A DNA stretch of 64,000 nt from Erythroxylum novogranatense (taxonomy: Eukaryota; Streptophyta; Magnoliopsida; Malpighiales; Erythroxylaceae), in the NCBI GenBank assembly GCA_029891385.1, contig CM057231.1, forward strand, positions 70,008,476-70,072,475, in the 5' to 3' direction. The position numbers and the translations under genes were made by a program. Below the pieces are notes generated by a model. That model was not told the origin of the DNA. It saw only the letters and a list, made by a program, of their open reading frames with translations, and did not search any database. Positions 33,810-44,739 of the stretch are shown here, piece after piece; positions within the stretch are counted from its first letter, which is position 1; the number at the start of each line of letters is the position of its first letter.

Positions 33810-36800
33810 TGTTGGCCCCTAAATTTTTTTTCTTGATAAACAAGCATGATTAGATTATTTTGGGGTCTTGCAAGATTAATTTACGTTGGAATTAATTAGC
33901 ATGTTAATGTGAGTAAGATAATATGATATAAGTTAAGGGAATTAAAGTGTTAAGGTGGTAAGTTACATGAGGGGTAATTTAGGAAGATCACTTAAGCATT
34001 AAAGTCTTAGGGCATGAGGGAAGGGGCAAAATGGACAATTGATTCTCATTAAAGGTATAAGACTAAGAGGAAAACTAGTTGGCATGTGTTAGAAGAAGAA
34101 GAAACAAAAATTGCAGAAAGAGAAGAGAGAGAGTGTCGTGTAAGGAGAAAAGAAGGGAGAGAAAGAAGCTAAGCTAGATTTTGATTTTCTTAACCTTCAA
34201 GAGGGATTTTGAGAGTGATCAAGAAGGGAAAAAGGAAGAGGAAGGTTAAAGCTTCCATTAGAGCCAAGAAACCCATTGTTTGGTGAAGATTCAAGGTAAG
34301 CTTGTATTTTAATATTTGGATTTTGGAAGGAGTTTTGGTTCAAAAAGCTTACGAAATGCATGGGTTTGAGTATTCTAGGGTCAATTTTATGAATATGTTT
34401 CTTTGGGTTGTCCAATTTGAATTCCTTTTGATTTGAGATTTTTGTCAATGTTGAAGAAAATCAAGAGAGGTAAGAGGAGCAAGAGTAGAGGCTTTTTGAG
34501 CAAGGTTTTCAAGCAAGGAAATTAAGGTGAGTGACATTTTTATAATTGAGTCATTAAGCTATTAAATGTTCTTCAAATAAATGGAATTAATTGATTTTCC
34601 AACTACCTTATAAAAGTGCATTTATTGTTCTTTAAATGCTTGAGAATGTGCCATATGCTTTTTGTATATGAATTTTGTGAATGAATTTATGAGTTGATAT
34701 GAGAATTATTGCTAAATGCTTCATAATTGTGGTATATGTTGCCTTCACATGATTTAAGAAAGGATTATTATGATTGGCATATAATTTTGGTTGTGGAATT
34801 GTGAAATGATGATAGAATTGCATATGAATAGTTCATGCTCATAAAAGACAAGTTTTAAAAAATGTGCCTATTGGGCAAACTGTTTTCAGTTTATGAATTA
34901 CATGTTATGTTGGTTTGGTGTAATCCATCCAAGAATTGTCATGTGTAAGTTGACCAAGAAAAGGCTTCTCTTGCTTGTCCACTAGTGGCACGGAGCTCCT
35001 TCGTGGACTCCCTAAAGTTTACAAGTACATGGGATCGTTATGTGAAATTGTGTAGTTTGTCATATTTATGGATTTACCCAAACCATTATGATGTGTTTAT
35101 GTGTTTACATGTGTTGACAATTTTGATGATTGTTTGACTTGTGTGAGTTGTGAATTTGTTTGACAAGTTGACAATTTTGAGAAATGTATGTTTTATGGAT
35201 TTCAATGAGGTTTTACTATGTTCATGAAAGTTTCAAATGATTTTTGCTTATTACCGTTTATAAAACTATTACCCACGAGCGTTAAGCTCACCCTCACTCC
35301 TTCCCATCTGCAGGTGATGAGAAAGATATTGAGTGATTGAGTTGAGCTTCAAGGCATCACTCCAATTTGAACTTTTTTCTCTTTTAAAGATAGATTTTGT
35401 AAAACAATGCTTTAGTTGCATTTTGAGAAATTATTGTTTTTGTAAAGTTTATATTTTTGAATTATGTTGTAAGGTGGCTCGAAATGCCCACTAAAGCGTT
35501 GTAACAATCTTATTTTGATGTGAATGAAATACATATGCATTATGTTGTTTATGGCTTTCCAAAGCCTTTATATTGCATTTTTAAGCTTTTCATGGGGGTA
35601 GGATTTGTGTTCTGAGTTCAAGGGAAATTCTGGAATAATTTAGGATGAATTTGACCAAGTTGTCTTCATAGAAGTTGAATATGATTTTTCTAGCTTTCCA
35701 ACGATATAAAGTTTGTAATTTTTGGATATTGGAGTGGAAAGTTATGACCATTACAAGTTGTGATGCCGCATAGGATGTGTGTATAGGACAACTATGGAGA
35801 ATGATGTTTAATCGTGGTTTTGATGAATCAAATGGGTTGAGAATTGAGAGTTTTATAGGATAAATTTTGGTGTTTGAATTGATATGAAGTGAGTTTTCAC
35901 TAGAAGAGTTGGATTTGGGAAGTTTATGAGTGAATATGATGTTAAAATGGATGTAGGAAGCATTGGAGGGGTTTGGGAAACCCCCATGTCCATTTAATAG
36001 ATTTTAGATCCATTAAACGGACGTTCTCGAATCAAAATGATCCCCAGCATCACCCATGCATGTTAACGGAAATCATTGTCTGTTTGTCCGTTTAATGGAC
36101 ATCATTGTCTATTTGTCCGTTAAACAGACCTTCTCGGGCCAATTTTGGCTTCCAACACCGACAATGTCTGTTAAATAGACATGAATGTCCGTTAAACAGA
36201 CATTCACGGGACAGCTTCAGTAAATGGCAATTTTTGACCTCTTAATTAGAAAAATATCACTTTGTGGTCTTCATGATTGTAGATCTAGAAGTCTTCTTTC
36301 AAATAGTTCCAGAACGAACTCAATCCGACATATGTACCAAAAGTTATGGCAATTGCTCCAAGACAGGTACAAAATGATTAAGGACATACATATGTTGGAT
36401 TCTTTTGGCCATAACTTCCTCATCCAACCTCTGAATGAAGTGATTCTTGAAGCAATAGATTCCTAGAACATGTATCTATCTCTCCATTAAAATTGGGATC
36501 TTTTAGAGTTGATTTGAGAAATTTTGATTGAGAGAAAGTGAGGGATCAGTTGGGAGACCATGATTAAGGTATGAACATACTTTGGCTTTTCAAGCATAAC
36601 TTCTTTTATAAAGTTCCAATTGAGATAGTTCTTGATTCAAATTAAACTAGATATTTGGAGCTAAAATTGTTTTAAAGAAGTCAATTATGATTTTGGTGAT
36701 TGACTAGTGTGGGCACACCACCCTTGTGAGATGACGACCAAAAAGGGTTCTTTGAAATGACCCTACAAGGTAATACGCAAGCTCAAGATTTAGGACTTCG

Positions 36801-36830
36801 GATGTTGGGCTCCAAAAATGGGGTCTAACA
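33810..36830 (+). mobile_element. Solo LTR, 3.0 kb, TGTTGG family
   Basis: Starts TGTTGGCCCCTAAAT and ends GGGGTCTAACA. AAAT flanks both sides (33806-33809 and 36831-36834), a four-base target duplication. Orientation is set by homology with the LTR at 14506-19331: ATTACCCACGAGCGTTAAGC..CATCTGCAG around 35270-35315, and CACTAGTGGCACGGAGCTCC near 34982. It has a purine-rich leader (34085-34180) and two GTCTTCATGA-type modules (about 35660 and 36257). It sits four bases from the 3' LTR of the Athila-like element, between LTR and polypurine tract. Confidence 0.75.
36009..36201 (+). repeat. Cluster of GTCCGTTWAAYGGAC-type palindromes
   Basis: Copies: TCCATTAAACGGA (36009-36021), TGTTAACGGA (36061), GTCCGTTTAATGGAC (36086-36100), GTCCGTTAAACAGAC (36115-36129 and 36187-36201) and GTCTGTTAAATAGAC (36166-36180). 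No TATA box is evident next to it. Confidence 0.75.
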
Positions 36831-37147
36831 AAATTATACCCTAAAACACTATGCATTTCACACTTGTCAACATCCCCACACCTGAACATTTGCTTGTCCT
36901 CAAGCAAACAAAACAGCAAACGCATACTAATTCACAGAGCACACAATGCAATAATGAGACAATGACTTCAACTTCATAAAATAAATTTAATTTAAAACAC
37001 AATCATTCAAGTCATTAGCATGCAAAATCCATACCTTGGCGTTCTGAACTAAATATACATATTAATCCACACTCAAGTGTTAAATTGCTTACCCTTCTCA
37101 ATTGTACAGACTCATTAATAATTCTTTGGTCGTTTAAAGTAAAACAA

Positions 37148-37192
<45 letters not shown>

Positions 37193-37709
37193 CAAAAAAT
37201 AAAAATAAGAATAAAAATGAAAATAAAGACTAAATTTAAAAAGAAAGAAAGTGTTAAGAACAAGGTTTATAGTGATGGAGGTGGTGATGGAGTTGGAGGT
37301 GGCAGTTGAACGCCCTATGCCTCAATCTAGCGATGAATACGACTTATATTCTGGCTCTATCATCAATGGCTTCGGGCCATCTCCTTCATCCTTTTGGAGT
37401 TCTCCGCAAGTTTATCCATAATTACCTTAGTGTTTATGGAGATTGTGTCTAGTACCTTCTTCTAGCCCAGTTATTCTGCATCTTCTTCCTCTTCAGAATC
37501 CTTACTAGTCAAATCCCTTTCTTATTGTTGTTGGGTGCTTGAGCTTGCCTAACCAGTCTTGCCTTTGACATATGTCTTGGAATTAATATCTCGAAATTCC
37601 ATATTATGAGACTTTTGGATTTTAGCCTGTCATAGATTATGGTGGTTCATGAACTCAAGATAGTAGACTGTATGTCCATTGCACTCAAATCCATAGTAGT
37701 TAGCTATGG
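36831..37709 (-). mobile_element. 3' UTR and polypurine region of the large Athila-like element
   Basis: On the minus strand AGGTGTGGGGATGTTGAC and AAGTGTGAAATGC precede the (displaced) LTR start, matching the Athila 3' pattern. 36832-36871 is nearly the same as 63001-63035. An (AAT)n microsatellite lies at 37147-37190. The remainder looks like eroded C-terminal coding of the env-region ORF (about 37300-37600), without a clear frame. Confidence 0.6.
37147..37190. repeat. (AAT)n microsatellite
   Basis: About fourteen uninterrupted AAT units followed by A-rich sequence. Confidence 0.95.
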
Positions 37710-38420
37710 CTAGTAACCCATTCCTAAATTATTGCTCCTCTTCTTTAAAGCAACAATAATTGCATTAAAAATGTGGGTGGTTGTGCAAATTGGGATGCTA
37801 TGATCCATGCACCATAACATAAACAGTTCCTTCATCGAACAGTTGTTGGTTTCCATTTTTTCAAAAGTGGTTTGGCACATGAATTTGTGCATCATCAAGT
37901 GTTCGTGACTCCTAATAATGTTATTGTGTGCATTCTTAGCATTGAAATGCTCTAATCCAGTTAGTTTTTTCCAATAGGGACTAACATGAAAATCATCGTG
38001 TTGATCCGCTATAGAAGACATGGGGAAGCCAATAATTTTATACATGGTATCTAATCAAGCCCATAGGGTTGTCCCCGCAACCTAAACCATAGTTCCCTAG
38101 GTTTGTTGGATTCTTATTAAAGATAAGTACAAAAATTCTAAGGTCAATTCTTTGTAAACTGGGAAATTGAATTTGAATGAGCTGAACCCATTTAATTTTC
38201 TTATCTAAGCTCTCGACCTTGTCTCGCAGTTCTAATATATCTAAAGTTTCAAAGTGAAGATATTTGGAACTTAAGTTTGTTTACTACGAAGGGAATGAAA
38301 ACGATTACCTTCCTTATCTGAGAAGATTGGGAAAGATGTTGCGTAATTAGCTGCTCTATTCCTTTTCCCTTATCCCAAGACTTGTGTTCGCCTCACTAAT
38401 TGATCATGCTCTACTGTTTG
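37710..38420 (-). pseudogene. Athila ORF-like env-region gene, partial
   Basis: 37710-38045 encodes HVSPYWKKLTGLEHFNAKNA, IRSHEHLMMHKFMCQTTF and NNCSMKELFMLWCMDHSI, the pattern of the ATHILA ORF family found in the 3' ORF of these elements. Upstream to about 38420 the frame is broken. The start probably lies near 38420, downstream of the TATA-like box at 38558-38570. Function of this protein family is not established. Confidence 0.6.
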
Positions 38421-38557
38421 CTTGATGTGTGGCATATTGGCTTGTGAGTCATTGGAAGTCGAAAGAAATTTAGAGGTTTGAAATTTTTTAGAGAGAAGTG
38501 AGAGTGATTGGAGAGATAAAGTTAAAATGAAAGTGTGTGGAAAAATGAAGTTAGAAA

Positions 38558-38672
38558 TGTATTTATAGGTGATTGGATGGTAAATGGTAAAAATTTTAAG
38601 TGAAATGCGTATGTCTGTCATTTTTTCCCTGTCGCAAGCAACAATTGTGGGTTTGCATGCCACGATCTTTAC
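38558..38672 (-). promoter_or_regulatory. Possible internal promoter for the env-region ORF
   Basis: On the minus strand ACCTATAAATAC (38559-38570) resembles a TATA box, followed by a pyrimidine-rich leader to 38420. Upstream, at about 38630-38672, are CACAATTGT- and GCCACGATC-type motifs that match the palindromes of the LTR promoter of the same element (33556-33590). Confidence 0.4.
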
Positions 38673-38675
38673 CAA

Positions 38676-39171
38676 TTTTAATTTTTCTACTTTTTGAAAT
38701 CCCTTTTTAACTCCTTATAGCTCTTTACCTCTCTTTGCTTCATCAATCATAGAATTCATGCCGATGTCCTATGCCTTTCGATTTTATTTGAAAAAGAAAT
38801 AACCTAACTATAGAATTCAAATTTTCTAAAGTCAATTTAAGGAAATTAAAATTCCATGGGTTGCCTCCCATGTAGCACTTCTTTTAACATCGGTAGCTCG
38901 ACGCTTTTCTTTTGCTTATGGTGGTTCAAATGAGTGGTGCAATGGTAGTGTAGTCATTAATCTAACAATTTGCATATGAGTTACCATGCCCTTGATTCCA
39001 CCTTCCTTATGACTCTCCTTCTTTTGTCTTCTTCTATACGATTATTTTTTTTCTAAAGGCACTCCCAGGATCTGTAATATCTTCCTATCGCCCTTGAGGT
39101 TCGGTTTCCTTAGCATTAGTTGGTGATAAACAAGAATTGTTGTCTTTCCTTAACACTTTGAAGGTTACTAG
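38676..39171 (-). mobile_element. Post-pol spacer joined directly to protease
   Basis: Minus strand: AAGTGCTACATGGGAGGCAA at about 38865-38885, a sequence type normally found just after the integrase end in Athila elements. Here it lies only about 300 bases downstream of protease, which shows that RT, RNase H and integrase (normally 3-4 kb) are gone. Confidence 0.55.
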
Positions 39172-39440
39172 CTACTTATCTACCATCATAGTTAGTCCCC
39201 TACCATCAACATCAATGATTGAGTGAGTAGTGGGTAGGAATGGTCTTCCAAGAACCATAGGGGTTTCTACATCTTCTCCAGTATCCAATCTATAGAAGTA
39301 CGTGGGAAAAGTAAAATTATTGAATTTTACTTGCACATCCTTAATAATCCCCTTCGGTTGATGGAATGTTCTATTAGCCGTCTTTACTAACATTTTGTGG
39401 TTACTAACTCTCCTAACCCCAACTTTTGACTAAAAGTGTA
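39172..39440 (-). pseudogene. Athila-like aspartic protease, C-terminal part
   Basis: Encodes PKGIIKDVQVKFNNFTFPT, FYRLDTGEDVETPMVLGRPF and HSIIDVDGRGLTM. The LGRPFL(P/A)T motif is the protease flap/C-terminal signature of Athila-type gag-pol. The catalytic D(T/S)G region should lie upstream near 39420-39520 and is not intact. No RT follows. Confidence 0.7.
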
Positions 39441-40383
39441 GGGCAACATATTGATACTCGCTCCCAAACCCACATATGCCCTGCCTATGTTGACTCTATT
39501 TATACTGCAAGGAATGTAAAAATCCCCTTGATCCTCTTTCTTCTGTGCTATATTGGGCCTTTTTCTTTTACTTCGTGCTCTTTAACCTTCTTCTTCACTG
39601 ATTCCCTGAATATGAGCCTCATTTGTAGGTGTTCTGTTATGTTCTCAACCTTGTTTAAGTTAACCTCCTCATAATTCCTTGTTACCCTACCTGACAATGA
39701 TTTCTGTTGAACTAGAATAGGGTATAATAATTTGGGTCGAAATTCCTTGATTGGTTCAATTCCGAGCTCACTTAAAAGGAGTTCCACAATTACTTGTCCT
39801 TTTCCTTTATTTCCATTCTCCTTTTTATGATCAAGTTCCTTTTCCTGGGTTTGAGTGATGGCCATGATCCTTTCCTTTAGGTTAGACTCGGTATTGCTTG
39901 GAAGGGTTGCTACATTCCGAGTAGATATTGCTTCAAATAGTTAGCCTACATATTATTTATTGAAGAGGCGCGATTCTTGGTGACTTGCTCGAATTTGCTC
40001 TCAAGCCTCTTATGTGCATCCTCCATATCTCCAATCTTATCTAAAATCTTATCCAATTTAGATTCCATTGAGCTTGGTTTAACTTGTTAGAAGCCCAATT
40101 GTCCTTGAGGTCTAAACTTTCCTCCCGCATTGTTAGTCCAAGAGAAGTTAGGGTGATTCTTCCACCCAGGGTTGTAAGTATTAGAGTAGGGTTGTTTTTC
40201 CCTCCTCGCCCATACTGGGTTCCTATGTAATTCATTAAGAAACAATCCACTGTGTTATAGTTCAATTGTCTATAGAGTTCACACTTAAGTTGTACGGCCT
40301 TCACCGGAGTTGAGGACGAAGCCTTCATATTGTTGAGTTGTCAAGTCACGTTATTAATCTTGGCTTGCATTTACATCATTTGA
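39441..40383 (-). pseudogene. Athila-like gag C-terminus
   Basis: 39548-39865 gives a charged linker; 40041-40328 includes a decayed zinc region (CELYRQLNYNTVDC) and, in another frame, an asparagine-rich YSNTYNPGWKNHPNFSW stretch typical of Athila gag. The gene is interrupted at 40384 by the LARD and resumes at 52445. Confidence 0.65.
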
Positions 40384-41839
40384 TGTAACATCCCATCTCC
40401 GATGGGAAGGATATTTAATAAATTGGGACGAGGGGCGGGTTAGGAGTATTAAATTATAACTCGGCATGAACATATGTCATCGACCTCTATAAATGGTGAG
40501 TTTTGCACGGCATATAGTCATACATGCATTCATGACATTTTCGGCCTAAGTGTCTAATTGTGATCTTTTGTGAAATTGGTGTGATAATGGGATTTGGAAA
40601 AATTATTTGGAGTGTGCCATAGAGTGTTTTACATTTTAGGGATTTATGGAATTTTTCGGAATTATCAGGAGAAAATTTCGAGCCAAGCAAAATCGCGATA
40701 CATGGCCTAAAAGTGTTTTGGAGTGAAAGTGTGGTTTTCGTGTTTGAAAAATTATTTGGGTGGACTATCTTATGTTTTACAATTTTGGGCAATTTAGGTA
40801 ATTTTCAAAAAATGGTTGAGGTTCTTGCGGATAGGAAAATTCAACAGGCCGGCCGAGTGAAATTGTTTTGTCTTTGAACAGAGGCGCCAAATGGCATGAG
40901 ATTAGTGGATAAATGATGTTGAGGGAATTATTCTAAAGCCATGATTAGAGATTAATTGGGATTAATACTTAATTAACTAGGATTACTTGATTTTGTCTTA
41001 TCTTATTTTAAAAGCCAAGTGTCCCTTATCATTTATTAACTTTGTCTCCTTATATTCATCACCTCGACACTCTTCATGTTTGAAGTCAACAAATTTCTTT
41101 TAAAGATCAATTATGCTTGAGTTATCTTGTCATTTCTGGCTCTTCCTTTAAAACAAAACAAAAGTGAAAGTGGTTTATTCCTCCTCTCATCCTCTCATCA
41201 AAACTTGCCATTTCTTCTCCTTGACTATTTCTTTTTTTTCTCCCATATAAGTTCCATTTGTTAATTGCTTGCTTCTTCCTCCTTCTCATGTAAAGCTAGT
41301 TGACACCTTGAGTTGATGATGGTCTTTGTTATGCTTATGGAAACCGTGGGTGAGGTATTAAGGTAGGAAGTGTGGAGGTTTATAGACTTGGATATTGAGA
41401 ACTTGCAACTTGATTAAGGTAAGAGTTATATTTGCTTTCCTTCTTTTGGTAGTTAGAAGCATGCATGGGAATCCTTTGAGCATTTATTTGATAATGAAAG
41501 TGGTAGGTTTGAATGGGTTTAATGCATGCTTGAGTGAGGGAAGAGGATAGAGTAGTGGAAGCTTGTGAATTTACATGTTGTTAATGATGTTATGATGTTA
41601 GATAAATGTAAATAAAGTATGGAAGTGGTGTTGTGAGGTGCTGCCAACTTTTGTATAATCATATAAGTATATGTTGTGATGAATTTGTGGTTGAATTAGA
41701 GGTATAAATGGGTGCTTAGTGATGTGTTATTGATGTTAGAAGTGATAGGAGTTAGGTTGTAGTTGAAAAGCTGGAAAATGCAATTTGACCTATTGTAATG
41801 TTTTGATCATAACTAATTGTGTAAGTGAGCAAATGAGGT

Positions 41840-42880
41840 GAGGTTGGTGCCCAATGAAACTTTGGGATGTTGGCTACAATTTTGTGTGAAATAGGTGTTG
41901 TTAAATTGTAATGCTAGAAGGGCGAAATTTTGCATGGAAAGTTACTGTTTTATTGCCTATGAACAGTACCCGAAGTTATGACCTGATTACTTTGTTGATT
42001 TTTCTAAATTAATTGGTATGGAACTAGGAAAAATGGTCTTCATGGAAGTTGTAGCATATTGAGTTAGCTTTCCATTGCCACTGATCTTGCTAATTTTCGA
42101 GTTGTATATTGGGAGATATGAACTGATTCCTATGGACTGGTTTTGGGCATGTTGATGAAACCTAGCTTAAGTGTTGATTTTGTGAGCTTTCTGCTTGGGA
42201 GCAATTTTACCAATTTTTGTGGACTGAATTGGTGTGAGTGATCTTCTGCAAAGTTGAAGAGGAAGAAATTATCTTGAAAATGAGATATGGCATATAATTT
42301 TTAGAGGTCAGAGTTGGGAGTTATGATTTTGCAAAAACTGATCCTGCATTAGGTTAGGAATTGCTGATCATGGCAGTAACTTCCATAACAGTTTTGAAAT
42401 TGTTAAAAATCGAATTGGAGTTTGTGTTCTTCATGAAAATTGAAGTTTGAGATCTTATCTTTTCAGGGATATAAGGTAATGATTTTTGTGACATTTGTGC
42501 TAAGAGAATTACTGTTTGAAACATCACTGTCCAGATTGGTTGATTTCAGAGGGCTGATGCTTTGGTGAATTGTTTGACCTAGTTAGTAAGTAAATTTGAT
42601 TTTGAGTTGTTCATGAAAGTTGGAATAACATTGTGAACTTACTGAGAATATTTATTGTGTTATTTTGACTGAGGAAATGAGTAGTTACTGAATTTGCAAA
42701 GTATTGCACTGTTTGAGAGGTTTTGTGTAGACAGTAGCTTTGATGGGATATTTGACACCCTTAGGGGTGAAATTGATTTTTATGGTCTTCATGAGAATGG
42801 TAGAGCTTTTCATTATCTTTCCAACAAGCTATGGTTTGTATTTTCCGATTTGTGTGCTAAAATTATTATTGTTGGAAATT
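41840..42880 (+). repeat. Degenerate ~180 bp modules in the 5' LTR
   Basis: A GTCTTCATGAAAGTTG-type phrase recurs at about 42033, 42240, 42428, 42607 and 42786 (spacings about 207, 188, 179, 179), usually followed by CTTTCCA and a GGAGTTATGA-like phrase. The counterpart in the other LTR is 49530-50560. Confidence 0.55.
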
Positions 42881-42934
42881 GGATTGGAAATAGGAAAAAA
42901 GGGAATGAAGTGAGGTTGAACCTCATTTGGATCG

Positions 42935-43040
42935 AGGCGACGCCTCGCCCTCATGGCGAGATCGGTTAGTCGATCGATGAGGCGACTCCTCGCCCTCGCG
43001 ACAAAGAGAGTGAGTCGGCCTCATGAGGCGACATATCGCC
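42935..43040 (+). repeat. GGCGA/TCGCC palindrome cluster directly upstream of the TATA box
   Basis: Inverted repeats GGCGA-CGCC, CTCGCCCTCATGGCGAG, GAGGCGACTCCTCGCC and GGCGACATATCGCC lie within about 100 bases and end 11 bases before CTATATATAT. The counterpart in the other LTR (50630-50740) has several base differences here. Confidence 0.7.
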
Positions 43041-43461
43041 CATGCGTGCCCTATATATATCTTTATTTTATTTTTTATTAGTTGGCCTAATTGTTTCTTT
43101 TGTCAATTTCTTTTCCGTCCGGCGTCGATTGACCTGATTCTTGAGGCATCGGATTAGTTGAATATTTAATTTCATTTTGTGAAAAATTGGGAATTTTGGA
43201 CGGAAATTGGCGGGACCCGGTAGCGGAGCCTTTAATCACTATTTTGTTTAATTGGGGACTATAGAGGTCCAATTGCTGCCGTCGGCCAATAGGTTTCTAA
43301 TTTTTAGACGGATTTTATTATGGGAAAATTTGGATTTAGGGCCGGAAAATTCATGAACATGCATATTTCACCTACATGTGCACAAATTGCATCTGTAGTG
43401 ACTCGTTCTTTCTCTGTTTCTTATAGAGGCCCAGTGGGCGTCGTCGAGACCGACAGGTGAA

Positions 43462-43484
43462 ACTTCCGACATTAGCTCGGAAGT
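43462..43484 (+). repeat. Exon hairpin before the predicted donor
   Basis: ACTTCCGA and TCGGAAGT form a perfect 8-bp stem around a 7-base loop, six bases before GTGAGT. At 22393-22415 the stem ACTTCCG/CGGAAGT is kept with a different loop; the copy in the 3' LTR has lost one stem base. Confidence 0.6.
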
Positions 43485-43489
43485 AATAG

Positions 43490-44309
43490 GTGAGTAACCT
43501 AGTTGGTTCCTCAACCTTTATGTGTTTAAGATTTTGCAATTATGCCATGTGGAGATAATGGGGGGTTTATGTGTGTTTGATTTTGATTGATTTGGACCAT
43601 GGGTGTATAAAATATTTGGAAACTTGTTATTGAAGTGCTATTTGTGTGTACTGTTTGTGAATAAGTACATTGGAGATCTCGGACTAAAGGTCAGGAATGA
43701 AATAAATATTGAAGTGTTAAAATTATGCATTTTGATACATTGGATGTGACTTTTAATATGATATGGTAGGATGCAATAAATTGTAAATGTATAGATTGAA
43801 ACACGGACGAAGGTCGAAAAACGCAAAATTAGTCCTTGAACTATAGCGGCGTAAATGGAATTAGAGCATATGCATTCATGCATAATGGCATGATCGAGAT
43901 AAAGCGATTGTGGCGGGAAACATGTGTCAGGCATATCATGCCCAGCGTATATGAGCTTTCATTTCAGCGCTTGCGGACCTCGGTCAGCGTATTGAGCCTC
44001 GGGCTCGATGTATCGAGCTTCAAGCCCGATGTTTTCGAAACCACTGGCTCAACGCAATGTGCCCATCAGCGGGGCAGTTTGGTAGCGCAGTCCGCAACAA
44101 CGTAATGAAAATGGAAAGGGTCTCATGTGCATTGCATATATGGTATGATTAAATGTGGGTATGTATGAAAGGCAATCGCCTTACATTTGTGAATTGTGAT
44201 TGTATGTGATAATTGGTAAATTGTGTGTTTATGCATGAATTGGGTGAACCATCGATGATGGTTTCTCATTTGAGTTCATAAACTCACCCAACATTGCATC
44301 TATTTTTAG
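43490..44309 (+). other. Putative intron inside the LTR leader
   Basis: Donor ATAG|GTGAGTAACC at 43490; acceptor TATTTTTAG| ending 44309 (TATTTTTCAG| in the 3' LTR). About 820 bases. Contents in order: CGGAC..GTC hairpin remnant (about 43680), hairpin array (43906-44101), AAGGCAATCGCCTT (44169-44182), GGGTGA..TCACCC element (44242-44289). Confidence 0.45.
43906..44101 (+). repeat. Hairpin-array module
   Basis: Contains GAGCC-TC-GGGCTC, GAGCTTC-AAGC and GCCC/GGGC pairs between a GCGATTGTGGC start and a GCAGTCCGCAAC end. The outer arms are less regular than at 21950-22112. The copy at 51605-51806 has GAGCC-AGC-GGCTC where this one has AACCACTGGCTC. Confidence 0.5.
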
Positions 44310-44739
44310 AAATGGAAGTACCCGTTGGACACAGGAGTGCATTATCTTTAACTATGAGCGAAAGTAAGGTGGGGATCGATGTCGTCCGTATCTGCATTAG
44401 TGTATTCATTTGGTATTTAGTAGGCCCAATTGTTTACATGTAATTATATAAATGGCGAGCACTAATGAGTGCTAATAATGAGTGAAATTGTTTTATCGGT
44501 GAAATGGTTTAATATTTGAAAATGTTTTGTTATAATTGGGCCAAGTCAATGATTGCTACTACTTCTTGTTTTTGAAAGAAAAGATAATGTCATCGCGCAC
44601 TCTAATGTTTTCAAAGAAAAAAAAATGTCATACGATTTTGGTTAACAAGGTAATGGCTATTCTAATCGCCACCCTCATGGTCACGGGCTCGGATATCACC
44701 ATGGAAATCGGTTGGGTCTCGTCGGGGTGAGGTGCTACA

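Larger units (their letters stand above)
40384..44739 (+). mobile_element. 5' LTR of the LARD-like element
   Basis: TGTAACATCCCATCTCC to GAGGTGCTACA, 4356 bp. In order: TATA-like CTCTATAAATGG near 40490, pyrimidine-rich leader (41040-41290), ~180 bp modules (41840-42880), palindromes (42935-43040), TATA box CTATATATAT (43051-43060), ACTTCCGA..TCGGAAGT hairpin (43462-43484), predicted intron (43490-44309), terminal GC-rich block with GGATATCACCATGG. Confidence 0.85.
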
